Shown here piece after piece: positions 16,236-23,827 of a stretch of DNA of 64,000 nucleotides; position 1 is the first letter of the stretch; the number at the start of each line of letters is the position of its first letter. The translations under genes and the position numbers were made by a program. Origin of the DNA: Cypionkella sp. (lineage in GTDB: Bacteria; Pseudomonadota; Alphaproteobacteria; Rhodobacterales; Rhodobacteraceae); the NCBI RefSeq assembly GCF_030652235.1, contig NZ_JAUSBA010000035.1:23614-87613 (forward strand), given 5' to 3'. Below the pieces are notes generated by a model. That model did not search any database, was not told the origin of the DNA, and saw only the letters and a list, made by a program, of their open reading frames with translations.

Positions 16236-16868
16236 ATGACCCTCAAGAAACACATCTCGACGCTTGCTCTCGTCTCCATCCTTGGCCTGACACTGTCCAG
16301 TCCCGGGTTCTCGCAGACCACGACCGACACGGATGGTGACGGTGTGCCCGATGCCTCGGAGGTGCTGCTTGGCACCGATCCGATGGTGGCGGACACTGAT
16401 GGTGACGGCCAGAACGATCTGGCCGATGCCGACCCTGCCTTCATGGCAAACCCGCTGGACATGACCGGTGCGGCAGCCCCTTTCGGGATCAAGGAAGCGT
16501 TGGTCGAAAACAACTATGACTATGCGGCCAAAAAGGACGCAACCGATCACTTGGAACTGCTGGTGACCAATTCGGGCAGCGCGGCTTTGTCTGGATTCTC
16601 GATTTACTACAGCATCACGGACGCCGACACGGGCAAGGTCGAGGGCATTTTCCGCAAGCTTGACGGCTTTAGCGTTCCCGCCGGTGGCGAGGCGCGGCTT
16701 CACTTCGACGACGGGGCCGTGGCCGGGCATTTCCGCGCCAACCCGAACTCGATCTACATCACCAGCCAGGCGGCAAAGACGATCACGTTCGTCCTGAAGG
16801 CTGAAGGCTTCGCTCCGGTCAGTGTAGATGTCGCCAAGGACAAAGGCGGTGCGGAAGCGGCGGACTGA
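16236..16868 (+). CDS. Secreted protein with thrombospondin type 3 calcium repeats
   Basis: The 210 residues have a signal peptide (MTLKKHISTLALVSILGL, cleavage near GFSQ). Two thrombospondin type-3-like repeats follow: DTDGDGVPDASEVLLGTDP and DTDGDGQNDLADADP, both with calcium-binding D-x-D-x-D patterns. The rest (about residues 85-195) is a beta-sandwich-like region, HLELLVTNSGSAALSGFSIYYSITD and ARLHFDDGAVAGHF, that I do not recognise. It follows the second permease by 18 bases with AAGGA before the ATG. Its place suggests a periplasmic or surface partner or cargo of the ABC transporter. Confidence 0.85.
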   Translation: MTLKKHISTLALVSILGLTLSSPGFSQTTTDTDGDGVPDASEVLLGTDPMVADTDGDGQNDLADADPAFMANPLDMTGAAAPFGIKEALVENNYDYAAKKDATDHLELLVTNSGSAALSGFSIYYSITDADTGKVEGIFRKLDGFSVPAGGEARLHFDDGAVAGHFRANPNSIYITSQAAKTITFVLKAEGFAPVSVDVAKDKGGAEAAD

Positions 16869-16925
16869 GTGGGTTCGGTCCAAAGCGTCACAAATTTCTG
16901 AAATATGTTAGGCAAGTCATCAGCT

Positions 16926-16947
16926 GCGCGGGAGAACATCTCCGCGC
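16926..16947 (+). terminator. Hairpin after the ABC operon
   Basis: GCGC-GGAGA pairs with TCTCC-GCGC over an ACA loop with one bulged G. No T-run follows, so I treat it as a possible terminator or RNA stabiliser for the 3' end of the ABC/TSP3 operon. Confidence 0.4.
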
Positions 16948-17009
16948 CGCTGTTCTGTTGAATGAGGTGGCTGTCGGCCCTTTGGATTTATGCTCTTGGC
17001 TGGAGGCCT

Positions 17010-17373
17010 CTAGGCAGGCTTCGGCCACTGGCGGTGCAAGGCGTCAATCGTAAAGTCATGGCTGTGCGCCGCGCTGGTGTCCGGTGCCAGATGTGGGTGG
17101 TTTGCGGGCAGGTCAGCATGGCTGTGCGGCACATGCGATGGGTCATTTGCAGGCCAGCCGATAAGCAGATAGGTGACCAGCCAACAGGCAAGTGAAAGGA
17201 AAAATTGCGCGGCGAAGACGGCCGGGCGATCCTGTGGCTGGGCCGAGCGGTTCAAGACGCGGCCAATGGGCGTTTGGGTCTGCGAAAATCCAAACCGGAT
17301 CAACGCCTACAGCAGAATCAGCCCCCAAAGTCCGGAGTCAGTGTGGCCACGACCACCAAGATCATGGTCCGGT
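17010..17373 (-). pseudogene. Truncated and frameshifted copy of the His-tailed MFS gene
   Basis: On the minus strand the segment ALIRFGFSQTQTPIGRVLN then RPAVFAAQF and CWLVTY matches VIGFGFSFTQTPIGRILNRSSREEDRPAVFAAQFALSHAAWLVTY of the gene at 22499-23803. Sequence then jumps to the His-rich tail (HSHADLPANHPHLAPDTSAAHSHDFTIDALHRQWPKP). The intervening last helices are deleted. Upstream, the match continues as MILVVVATLTPDFGGLILL but in another frame with a stop (TAG). No complete gene remains. This is a decayed duplicate about 5.5 kb from the intact copy. Confidence 0.75.
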
Positions 17374-17594
17374 CGTTCCTGTGATTAAGAATATGCGCTT
17401 ATTCGTCATAACAGCCGTTTCTCGCCAACCAGTCTGCACGATCGCTTCAACCTACACTAAGCCGCGATAGGTCCAAGTTGAGGTCCCAGATTGATGCAAG
17501 CGCAGGATTTGGCGGAACGTCGGCCACACTCCGGAGTTAAGCGAAATTACATTTTCATCTCAATTGCCGACCGGGCTCAAGGGGCTGTATGCAC

Positions 17595-18059
17595 TCACGT
17601 CTCAGAGTATGCGGTGAAAACCTCAGTCGTGCCATCGCGCTTGATCATGAAGACATCATACGCCTCACGCGCCGACTCATCGCCCATGCCGGGTGACCCA
17701 TAGGGCATTCCGGGAACGGACAGACCGATCGCGTTGGGGGCTTCGGCCATCAGGCGGTTGATATCGGCGGCGGGCACATGGCCTTCGATCACATAGCCCG
17801 CGATCTTGCCCGTATGGCACGAGATCATCTTTTGCGGCACGCCGCTGTCCTGTTTGAAGCGCATCAGGATGGTGCCGTACATCTCCTCCTCGGTCACGCT
17901 GAAGCCAGCGGCTTTCAGGTGATCGACCCAAGCCGAGCAACACTCGCATCCGGTGCCCTTCACGACATGGATCGCGGGGTTCGTTTCCGCGTGGAGTGGC
18001 AGCGCCGCAGCCGCGGCAGCGGATACCAGCAGAGTGCGACGGGTCAGAAGGTGGGGCAT
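17595..18059 (-). CDS. DUF411 (CopG-like) periplasmic metal-binding protein
   Basis: The 154 residues begin with a twin-arginine-like leader (LTRRTLLVSAAAAAAL). The DUF411 signature follows: VVKGTGCECCSAWVDHLKAAGF with CxCC, then CHTGKIAGYVIEGHVPAADINRLM and LSVPGMPYGSPGM. Proteins of this family are encoded in copper-resistance and copper-delivery clusters. It is the last gene of an operon with SCO and PCuAC genes, 12 bases after SCO, so a role in periplasmic copper binding is the best inference. Confidence 0.85.
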   Translation of the reverse strand: MPHLLTRRTLLVSAAAAAALPLHAETNPAIHVVKGTGCECCSAWVDHLKAAGFSVTEEEMYGTILMRFKQDSGVPQKMISCHTGKIAGYVIEGHVPAADINRLMAEAPNAIGLSVPGMPYGSPGMGDESAREAYDVFMIKRDGTTEVFTAYSET

Positions 18060-18071
18060 GTGACAGACCTT

Positions 18072-18671
18072 TCAGCCAAGGATACGGCGGATTTTCGGGA
18101 GGGCAAAGCGGCGGTCTTCGTGGAAATCAATGATACCACCAAAGCGACCATCGGGATGGAAAAGGAATACCCCTGCGGTATGGTTCATGGTGTAATCACC
18201 GTCGCCAGTTGGTATCTTTTCAAACTTCGCCCGAAAACCTTCGGCGGTGCGGGCTAGTTGGTCGGGCGTACCGGTATAGCCGGTGATGCGTGGGTCGAAA
18301 TTCGACACATAGTCAGCCAGAAGCTGTGGCGTATCGCGCTCCGGGTTCACGCTGATAAGAGCGACGGCCAAACGGTCTGCTTCCGGCCCCAGATCGGCCA
18401 GCCAATCGGAAATGTCGTTCAGCGTGGTGGGACAGACATCCGGGCAGAACGTGAAGCCGAAAAAAGCCAGCAGCGGGCGGCCCAGCCAGTCTTGCGGTGT
18501 CACCGACACGCCACGATGGTCGGTCAGGGTGAAATCCATCTCTGACAGCGGCAGGGGAAGCAGGTCGAAAGCCTTTGGCTCAGGGCTGCGCCACCAGCCG
18601 AGGGCCAACATGAAACCGACGCCGCCCGCTCCGGTGGCGGCTGCTGTCAGAACTGTGCGGCGGGTCAGCAC
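18072..18671 (-). CDS. SCO1/SenC copper chaperone
   Basis: The 199-residue protein has a membrane or Tat-like leader (TRRTVLTAAATGAGGVGF) and a thioredoxin-like fold with the SCO copper site CPDVC in FFGFTFCPDVCPTTLND and a distal His in DYTMNHTAGVFLF. SCO proteins deliver copper or reduce cysteines during CuA assembly in cytochrome oxidase, and possibly nitrous oxide reductase. It overlaps the PCuAC gene by 7 bases. NosZ in this window carries a CuA site, a possible client. Confidence 0.92.
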   Translation of the reverse strand: MLTRRTVLTAAATGAGGVGFMLALGWWRSPEPKAFDLLPLPLSEMDFTLTDHRGVSVTPQDWLGRPLLAFFGFTFCPDVCPTTLNDISDWLADLGPEADRLAVALISVNPERDTPQLLADYVSNFDPRITGYTGTPDQLARTAEGFRAKFEKIPTGDGDYTMNHTAGVFLFHPDGRFGGIIDFHEDRRFALPKIRRILG

Positions 18672-19123
18672 TCGGGGCCTTTGGCCCCCAGGCCTCGAAT
18701 CTCGACGTCAACGGTCACTGCGCCCGCGTCGCGGAATGTCAGTGTCACGGGAAATGTCGCGCCCTTTTCCAGCTTTTGTGTCAATCCCATCAGCATCGCG
18801 TGAAACCCGCCGGGTTCCAGCGCAATCGCACCCTTGGCGGGAACCGACACCGCCATCACATGCGGCATTGACGCGATTCCATCGGTCACGACAGTTTCAT
18901 GTAGCATCGGCATGTCGGCGACTGGGGTTGCAATACTTGTCAGCATGTCCGCCGCAGGGCCGATGTTGCGGATGGTCAGGTAGACGACCCCGGGGCGGTC
19001 GGTGCCGATAGATGCGCGCGACCAAGGGTTTTCGATTTCGATATTGCCGGCAACAGTCCCACCGCAGGCGAAGGCCTGTGTCGCGGACATTAGGGCCATC
19101 AGGGCAGGGATCAGGATTTTCAT
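18665..19123 (-). CDS. PCu(A)C periplasmic copper chaperone
   Basis: The 152-residue secreted protein (signal MKILIPALMALMSATQAFA) has the PCuAC copper motif H(M)x10Mx21HxM: MLHETVVTDGIASMPHV and later GGFHAMLMGL. It hands Cu(I) to CuA sites together with SCO. It is the first gene of the PCuAC-SCO-DUF411 operon. The P-type ATPase gene ends 173 bases upstream on the same strand. Confidence 0.92.
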   Translation of the reverse strand: MKILIPALMALMSATQAFACGGTVAGNIEIENPWSRASIGTDRPGVVYLTIRNIGPAADMLTSIATPVADMPMLHETVVTDGIASMPHVMAVSVPAKGAIALEPGGFHAMLMGLTQKLEKGATFPVTLTFRDAGAVTVDVEIRGLGAKGPEC

Positions 19124-19144
19124 AGGTGGCTCACATTCTCGATT

Positions 19145-19261
19145 TCAGATCGGCGGTGCCGCCGCATCGCGTTCAGGGTCAAACAGCCAGACAGATCGTC
19201 CTGCCGCCCTTGCGGCCAGTGTTGATCTCGCAAAGAAGGCCGCCAGATACAGCAACAGCAC
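19145..19261 (-). CDS. Possible 38-residue membrane peptide or truncated methyltransferase N-terminus
   Basis: Between the P-type ATPase and PCuAC genes a frame with GTG start reads VLLLYLAAFFARSTLAARAA then GRSVWLFDPERDAAAPPI and stops. A hydrophobic helix followed by Arg-rich residues is like the first helix of isoprenylcysteine methyltransferase-type proteins, which are often found near zinc/cadmium ATPases. It could be a truncated relic or a real small membrane protein. There is no convincing ribosome site, so it may depend on read-through translation. Confidence 0.3.
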   Translation of the reverse strand: MLLLYLAAFFARSTLAARAAGRSVWLFDPERDAAAPPI

Positions 19262-19295
19262 GCCAAGGCTTGCTCATCCGAACGCCGTCACCGCC

Positions 19296-21596
19296 TCACC
19301 CCTCGCGTTCCGGGTTGAAACGCAATAGGCGCAGGGCATTCAGCGTAACCAGAACCGTCGCGCCGGTATCGGCCAGAATAGCAATCCAAAGGCCAGTTAC
19401 CCCCAGCACCGTCGTCACCAGAAACACAGCCTTCAGCCCCAGCGAGATCGTCACGTTCTGGCGAATGTTGCCCATCGCGGCCCGGGCCAGCCGCACCATC
19501 GCCGCCACATCCGTCACCCGGTTGCGCAGAAGGGCGGCAGCAGCGGTTTCCAGCGCTACATCGGTGCCAGAGCCCATCGCCACGCCTACTGAAGCCGCCG
19601 CCAGCGCGGGCGCATCGTTGATGCCGTCACCCACCATGATGACGCCACCCGATGCGACCATCGCCTTGATCTCGGTGACTTTAGCCTCGGGCATCAACTC
19701 GGCCCGGTGTTCCATCCCCATCAGCCCGGCAATTGCGGCCCCGGTGCGGGCATTGTCGCCTGTCAGCATCACCGAGGTGACGCCCATGGCTTTGAGCTGC
19801 CGCACCCCCTCGATCGCATCGGCGCGTGGCTCGTCGCGCATGGCGATCATGCCAAGCGCAAGACGCTCGCGGAACACCACGACCACGGTTTTACCGTCTT
19901 CCTCCATCGCCGCCGCGCGCCGGATGCCGAGGCCGTCCAGCGCCTGCATTTCCGCGGCATAACGGGGTGAAGCGACCCAGGCGGGCGCGCCGCCCACCGT
20001 GGCCTCAACGCCCTTGCCGATCAGCGCCTTGGCGCCGGTTGCGGGCAGGGGGGTTACTTTGGCCTCATCGGCGCGGCGCAGGATCGCCTCGGCCAAGGGA
20101 TGGCTGGAGCCGGTTTCGATCCCGGCGGCAACGGCCAGAAGTTCGGCCTCGGTCGCGCCCAGCGGGATCACATCGGTGACAGCGGGGCGGCCGACGGTTA
20201 GGGTTCCGGTCTTGTCAAACGCCACGCGGGTGGTGCGGGCTGCGGCCTCAATCACCGCGCCGCCCTTCATCAGGATGCCACGCTTGGCCCCCGATGACAG
20301 GGCCGATGCAATCGACGCGGGCACCGAGATCACCAAGGCACAGGGGCAGCCGATCAGCAGCAAGGCCAGCGCGCGGTAAATCCAGGTGTTCCAATCCGCG
20401 CCCATCGTCAGCGGTGGGATGATCGCCACTAGAACGGCCAACCCGACGATTGCGGGCATGTAGATGCGGCTGAACCGGTCGATGAAGCGTTCGGTGGGCG
20501 CGCGGGCGGTTTCGGCTTCTTCAACTAGCGCGATGATACGAGAGATGGTGTTGTCTTCGGCGGCTTTGGTGACGGTGATCCGCAAGGCGGCTTCGGTGTT
20601 GATTGAGCCTGCAAAAACCGCATCGCCCGGCCTCTTGGTCTTGGGCATGGATTCGCCGGTGACCGGGCTTTCGTCGATGCCGGATGTGCCCTCGGCAATC
20701 TCGCCGTCCGCAGGAATACGGTCGCCGGGGCGAACCAGTACGCGCTGGCCGATTTGCAGTGTGGCGGCGTCTACTTCGCGGGTGGTTCCGCCTTCCTCAA
20801 GGATTGCAGTTTTGGGCACCAGGTCGGCCAAGGCGCGGATTGAGGCGCGGGCGCGGTCGGCGGCGACACCTTCCAGCACCTCGCCCACGGCGAACAGGAA
20901 CACGACCAACGCCGCCTCCTCGGCAGCGCCGATGAACAAGGCACCGATGGCTGCGATGGTCATCAGCGCCTCGATGGTAAAGGGAATACCGGCGCGCAGA
21001 GCGGCAAAGGCGCGGACTGCGACGGGGGCAACTCCGATCAGGCAGGCCGCGAAAAAGGCGTAGTAGGCAATGCTTTCTGGGCCAAAGAGTTTGACCGTCC
21101 AGGCGGCGGCCAGCAGAAGGCCGGTGCCGATCACCAGTTTGCCCTTGGCGGTTTGATACCAGCGCTTGTCGCGGTCTTTGGGGTCGGTCGCATGGGTGTG
21201 GCCGGGGCCGCCGTGGCCTGGATCCTGTTTGGCAGCGGTCGCCGCAACCTTGGTTGCCCCGTGATCATGCCCTGCATGTCCGGCGTGGTCGTGCCCCGCA
21301 TGATCGTCCGCAGCAGCACTTTCCGCACCCGGCAGCACGAACGCCTTTTTGAGCGCCACGGGGGACCCTTTCGGCGCGATGCCAAATCCCAGCTTCTTCA
21401 CCGTCGCCTCGACCGTGTCGCGTGAGGTTCGGCTGGCGTCCAGCGAGACTGTCAGCCGTTCCGTCATCACGCCGACCTGCACATCCTGAACCCCCGGCAG
21501 CCGGTTCAGCGCAGTGGTGATCTTGGTGGCACAACTGGCGCAATCCATGCCCGTGACGGTCCAGTCACAGCGTTCCCCTGTCTCATTCGCGCTCAT
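19296..21596 (-). CDS. zntA: Heavy-metal P-type ATPase, Zn/Cd/Pb type
   Basis: The 766-residue pump has an N-terminal HMA domain (GMDCASCATKITTAL), a His-rich linker (DDHAGHDHAGHAGHDHG), the phosphorylation motif FDKTGTLT, the membrane CPC motif IGCPCALVISVP, the HP locus SSHPLAEA and the hinge MVGDGINDAPALA. The His-rich segment and the divergent MerR regulator fit Zn(II)/Cd(II)/Pb(II) export rather than Cu(I), whose ATPases typically show other helix residues. The start at 21596 is preferred for GAAAGGG 6 bases upstream. The promoter has the long-spacer MerR architecture. Confidence 0.9.
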   Translation of the reverse strand: MSANETGERCDWTVTGMDCASCATKITTALNRLPGVQDVQVGVMTERLTVSLDASRTSRDTVEATVKKLGFGIAPKGSPVALKKAFVLPGAESAAADDHAGHDHAGHAGHDHGATKVAATAAKQDPGHGGPGHTHATDPKDRDKRWYQTAKGKLVIGTGLLLAAAWTVKLFGPESIAYYAFFAACLIGVAPVAVRAFAALRAGIPFTIEALMTIAAIGALFIGAAEEAALVVFLFAVGEVLEGVAADRARASIRALADLVPKTAILEEGGTTREVDAATLQIGQRVLVRPGDRIPADGEIAEGTSGIDESPVTGESMPKTKRPGDAVFAGSINTEAALRITVTKAAEDNTISRIIALVEEAETARAPTERFIDRFSRIYMPAIVGLAVLVAIIPPLTMGADWNTWIYRALALLLIGCPCALVISVPASIASALSSGAKRGILMKGGAVIEAAARTTRVAFDKTGTLTVGRPAVTDVIPLGATEAELLAVAAGIETGSSHPLAEAILRRADEAKVTPLPATGAKALIGKGVEATVGGAPAWVASPRYAAEMQALDGLGIRRAAAMEEDGKTVVVVFRERLALGMIAMRDEPRADAIEGVRQLKAMGVTSVMLTGDNARTGAAIAGLMGMEHRAELMPEAKVTEIKAMVASGGVIMVGDGINDAPALAAASVGVAMGSGTDVALETAAAALLRNRVTDVAAMVRLARAAMGNIRQNVTISLGLKAVFLVTTVLGVTGLWIAILADTGATVLVTLNALRLLRFNPEREG

Positions 21597-21647
21597 CACA
21601 ACCCTTTCGGCCACCCAAAGGGCGGCGCTTGAATCCATCGAGTCGTG

Positions 21648-21678
21648 GGTATAACTTCTCTAGCAACTAGAGGTTCAA
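21648..21678 (-). promoter_or_regulatory. MerR-type promoter of the P-type ATPase gene
   Basis: On the minus strand TTGAAC (-35) and TATACC (-10) are separated by 19 bases that contain the dyad CCTCTAGttgCTAGAGAAG. A 19-20 bp spacer with a central dyad is the hallmark of MerR-family activated promoters. The divergent MerR gene starts 12 bases beyond the -35 box, so it probably also represses its own transcription from the same site. Confidence 0.85.
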
Positions 21679-21689
21679 GAGGTTTTTTC

Positions 21690-22130
21690 GTGCTAAGCAT
21701 CGGAAAGTTGAGCGAGGCCGCAGGCGTCAAGGTGCCGACCATCCGGTATTATGAACAGATCGGGCTTTTGCCCGAGGCGGGCCGGTCCACCGGCAACCAG
21801 CGGCTTTACGGACCTGCGGCGCGCGACCGGCTGGCCTTTATCCGTCACGCCCGCGATCTTGGCTTTCCGCTGGACGCGATCCGCGATCTGCTGGGCTTGT
21901 CGGACCGTCCCGACCAGCCGTGCGCAGCTGTGGACAGCATCGCCAAGGCGCAGCTTCTGGCCGTTGAAGGCCGGATTGCGCGGCTGATGGCGCTGAAATC
22001 CGAACTGGAACGCATGATCACGCAATGCGCGGGCGGCAGCGTCGCCGACTGCCGGGTGATCGAATGTCTAGGCAGCCACGCGCATTGCACCACCGACCAT
22101 GGCCGCGATCTGGCCGAAGTGTCGGAATGA
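21690..22130 (+). CDS. MerR-family metal-responsive regulator (ZntR/CadR-like)
   Basis: The 146-residue protein has the MerR helix-turn-helix ([32 protein letters not shown]), the dimer helix and C-terminal metal ligands: DQPCAAVDS, then [21 protein letters not shown]. The Cys/His-rich end is like CadR/ZntR-type sensors of zinc, cadmium or lead. The GTG at 21690 was chosen for AAGAGG 7 bases upstream; an earlier in-frame GTG lies inside the promoter dyad. The next gene starts on its stop (ATGA). Confidence 0.88.
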   Translation: MLSIGKLSEAAGVKVPTIRYYEQIGLLPEAGRSTGNQRLYGPAARDRLAFIRHARDLGFPLDAIRDLLGLSDRPDQPCAAVDSIAKAQLLAVEGRIARLMALKSELERMITQCAGGSVADCRVIECLGSHAHCTTDHGRDLAEVSE

Positions 22131-22462
22131 CCGCGCTGCCGACGTTGGGCCTGTATGCCTTTGCCGCCCTGGCCGAGATTGCCGGGTGCTTTGCCTTCTG
22201 GGCTTGGGCCCGGCTTGACCGCTCGCCTCTATGGCTGGGGCCGGGCATGATGGCGCTTGCCGTCTTTGCATGGGCATTGACGCGGGTGGAGGCTGATTTT
22301 GCGGGCCGATCCTATGCGGCTTATGGTGGGGTTTATGTCTGCGCTTCGCTGGTCTGGTTGTGGCTGGCCGAGGGCCAGCGTCCCGACCGTTGGGATTTGA
22401 CCGGCGGGGTCATTGTGTTGGTGGGCGCCGCCGTGATCCTGCTTGCGCCGCGGGGGGCGTGA
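22127..22462 (+). CDS. YnfA/UPF0060 small four-helix membrane protein
   Basis: The 111 residues form four helices with the family pattern [43 protein letters not shown] and [13 protein letters not shown]. YnfA proteins resemble small multidrug-resistance exporters; the physiological substrate is uncertain. The ATGA overlap with the MerR gene shows translational coupling, so expression should follow the metal regulator. Confidence 0.9.
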   Translation: MTALPTLGLYAFAALAEIAGCFAFWAWARLDRSPLWLGPGMMALAVFAWALTRVEADFAGRSYAAYGGVYVCASLVWLWLAEGQRPDRWDLTGGVIVLVGAAVILLAPRGA

Positions 22463-22498
22463 AGCCGTAAATCTTGATGCCTTCCAGACAACCGCCTC

Positions 22499-23803
22499 TC
22501 ACAGCTTGGGCCATCGCCGGTGCAACCCGTCGATCACCAGCGCGTGGCGATTGCCCACTGCATGTTCCCGCATGTGCGGATGATCGGGGGCCAGATCCGG
22601 GTGATCATGCACGATCTCTACCGGATCGTGCGAGGGCCAAAGGTGGATCACCGCGATCATCGCAACCGCGCCCAATGCTGCCAGACCTAAGGCGGCGGTG
22701 GTCAGGCTGAAGGCCGCGCCAAGCCAGCCTGCCAGCGGATAGGTCACCAGCCAAGCCGCGTGCGACAGGGCAAATTGCGCGGCGAACACTGCCGGGCGAT
22801 CTTCCTCACGGGATGATCGGTTCAGGATGCGGCCAATCGGAGTTTGTGTGAACGAAAACCCGAACCCGATAACTGCCCACAGCAGCAGCAGCCCGGCAAG
22901 CCCCGTCGCTAGCGGCGTGATGGCAACCCCGGCCACCATCAGACCCGCGCCGGTTATCATTACCGGGCGGTCCGGGATCCGTTCAAGGATGCGTGGAAGC
23001 AGGAATGCCGCGACAATCGACCCGGCACCAAACGCGGCAAAGGCCAGCGCCACTTGCGGTGCGCCCAACCCCAGACCGGCCTGCACCAGCACCACCGTGT
23101 TGACGTAAATCATCGCGCCTGCCGCCGCGACCGCCATTTCCATAACCATCAAACCACGCAGGCGCGGTGTGGCCAGATAAATGCGGATGCCCTTGGTGGT
23201 CGAGGCCCAGAAGTGACCGGGTTCCGATACTGTTCGGGCCGGAAGGGTGACGGTGACAACCAGAAAGGCTGACCCGACAAATCCCGCCACGGTGCCTCCG
23301 AACAATACCGGAAAGCTGACCACGGTCAAAAATGCTGCCGCCAGCATCGGGCTCAGCAGTTGTTCCAGATCTTCGGCCAACCGCAGCAGCGACAGCGCGT
23401 TGGTGTAGTCTTTCTCCTCAGGCAGAACATCTGGGATCGTCGCCTGAAACGCCGGGGTAAAGCCTGCCGATGCCGCTTGCAGGAAGAAGATCAGCACATA
23501 AATTTGCCAGACCTCGGTCACAAACGGCAAAAACAGCACGACGCCGGCGCGGATCAGGTCCAGCGTCACCAGAAATGCGCGGCGTGGCAGGCGTTCGGCC
23601 AATGCGGCGGCAATCGGGGCCAGCGTGACATAGGCGATCATCTTGATCGCCAGCGCCGTGCCCAGCACCAGTCCGGCATTCTTGCCCGCCAGTTGCCATG
23701 CCAGCAGGCCAAGAGCAACGGTGGCAAGGCCGGTGCCGACAAGGGCAATCACCTGTGCGGCAAACAGGTGGCGGAAGGTGCGGTTGGCAAGAACGCTGAG
23801 CAT
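22499..23803 (-). CDS. MFS transporter with His/Asp-rich C-terminal tail
   Basis: The 434-residue MFS protein (MFS_3/enterobactin-exporter-like arrangement) has 12 helices and FQATIPDVLPEEKDYTNALSLLRLAEDLEQLLSPMLAA, a conserved stretch of this subgroup. The last 45 residues are His-rich (HLWPSHDPVEIVHDHPDLA, then DHPHMREHAVGNRHALV), unusual for drug exporters and suggestive of metal sensing or binding in the cytosol. It is 24 bases downstream of the CDF gene on the same strand, so it is probably part of the dmeRF operon. A decayed copy is at 17010-17373. Confidence 0.85.
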   Translation of the reverse strand: MLSVLANRTFRHLFAAQVIALVGTGLATVALGLLAWQLAGKNAGLVLGTALAIKMIAYVTLAPIAAALAERLPRRAFLVTLDLIRAGVVLFLPFVTEVWQIYVLIFFLQAASAGFTPAFQATIPDVLPEEKDYTNALSLLRLAEDLEQLLSPMLAAAFLTVVSFPVLFGGTVAGFVGSAFLVVTVTLPARTVSEPGHFWASTTKGIRIYLATPRLRGLMVMEMAVAAAGAMIYVNTVVLVQAGLGLGAPQVALAFAAFGAGSIVAAFLLPRILERIPDRPVMITGAGLMVAGVAITPLATGLAGLLLLWAVIGFGFSFTQTPIGRILNRSSREEDRPAVFAAQFALSHAAWLVTYPLAGWLGAAFSLTTAALGLAALGAVAMIAVIHLWPSHDPVEIVHDHPDLAPDHPHMREHAVGNRHALVIDGLHRRWPKL

Positions 23804-23827
23804 CGGGTCTGCTTTCGGAGATAAAGG

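Noticed and set aside
15126..16883. 585-codon frame antisense to the second permease and TSP3 genes
   Set aside because: It is a mirror of strong codon bias and has no recognisable domain, whereas both plus-strand genes have clear motifs.
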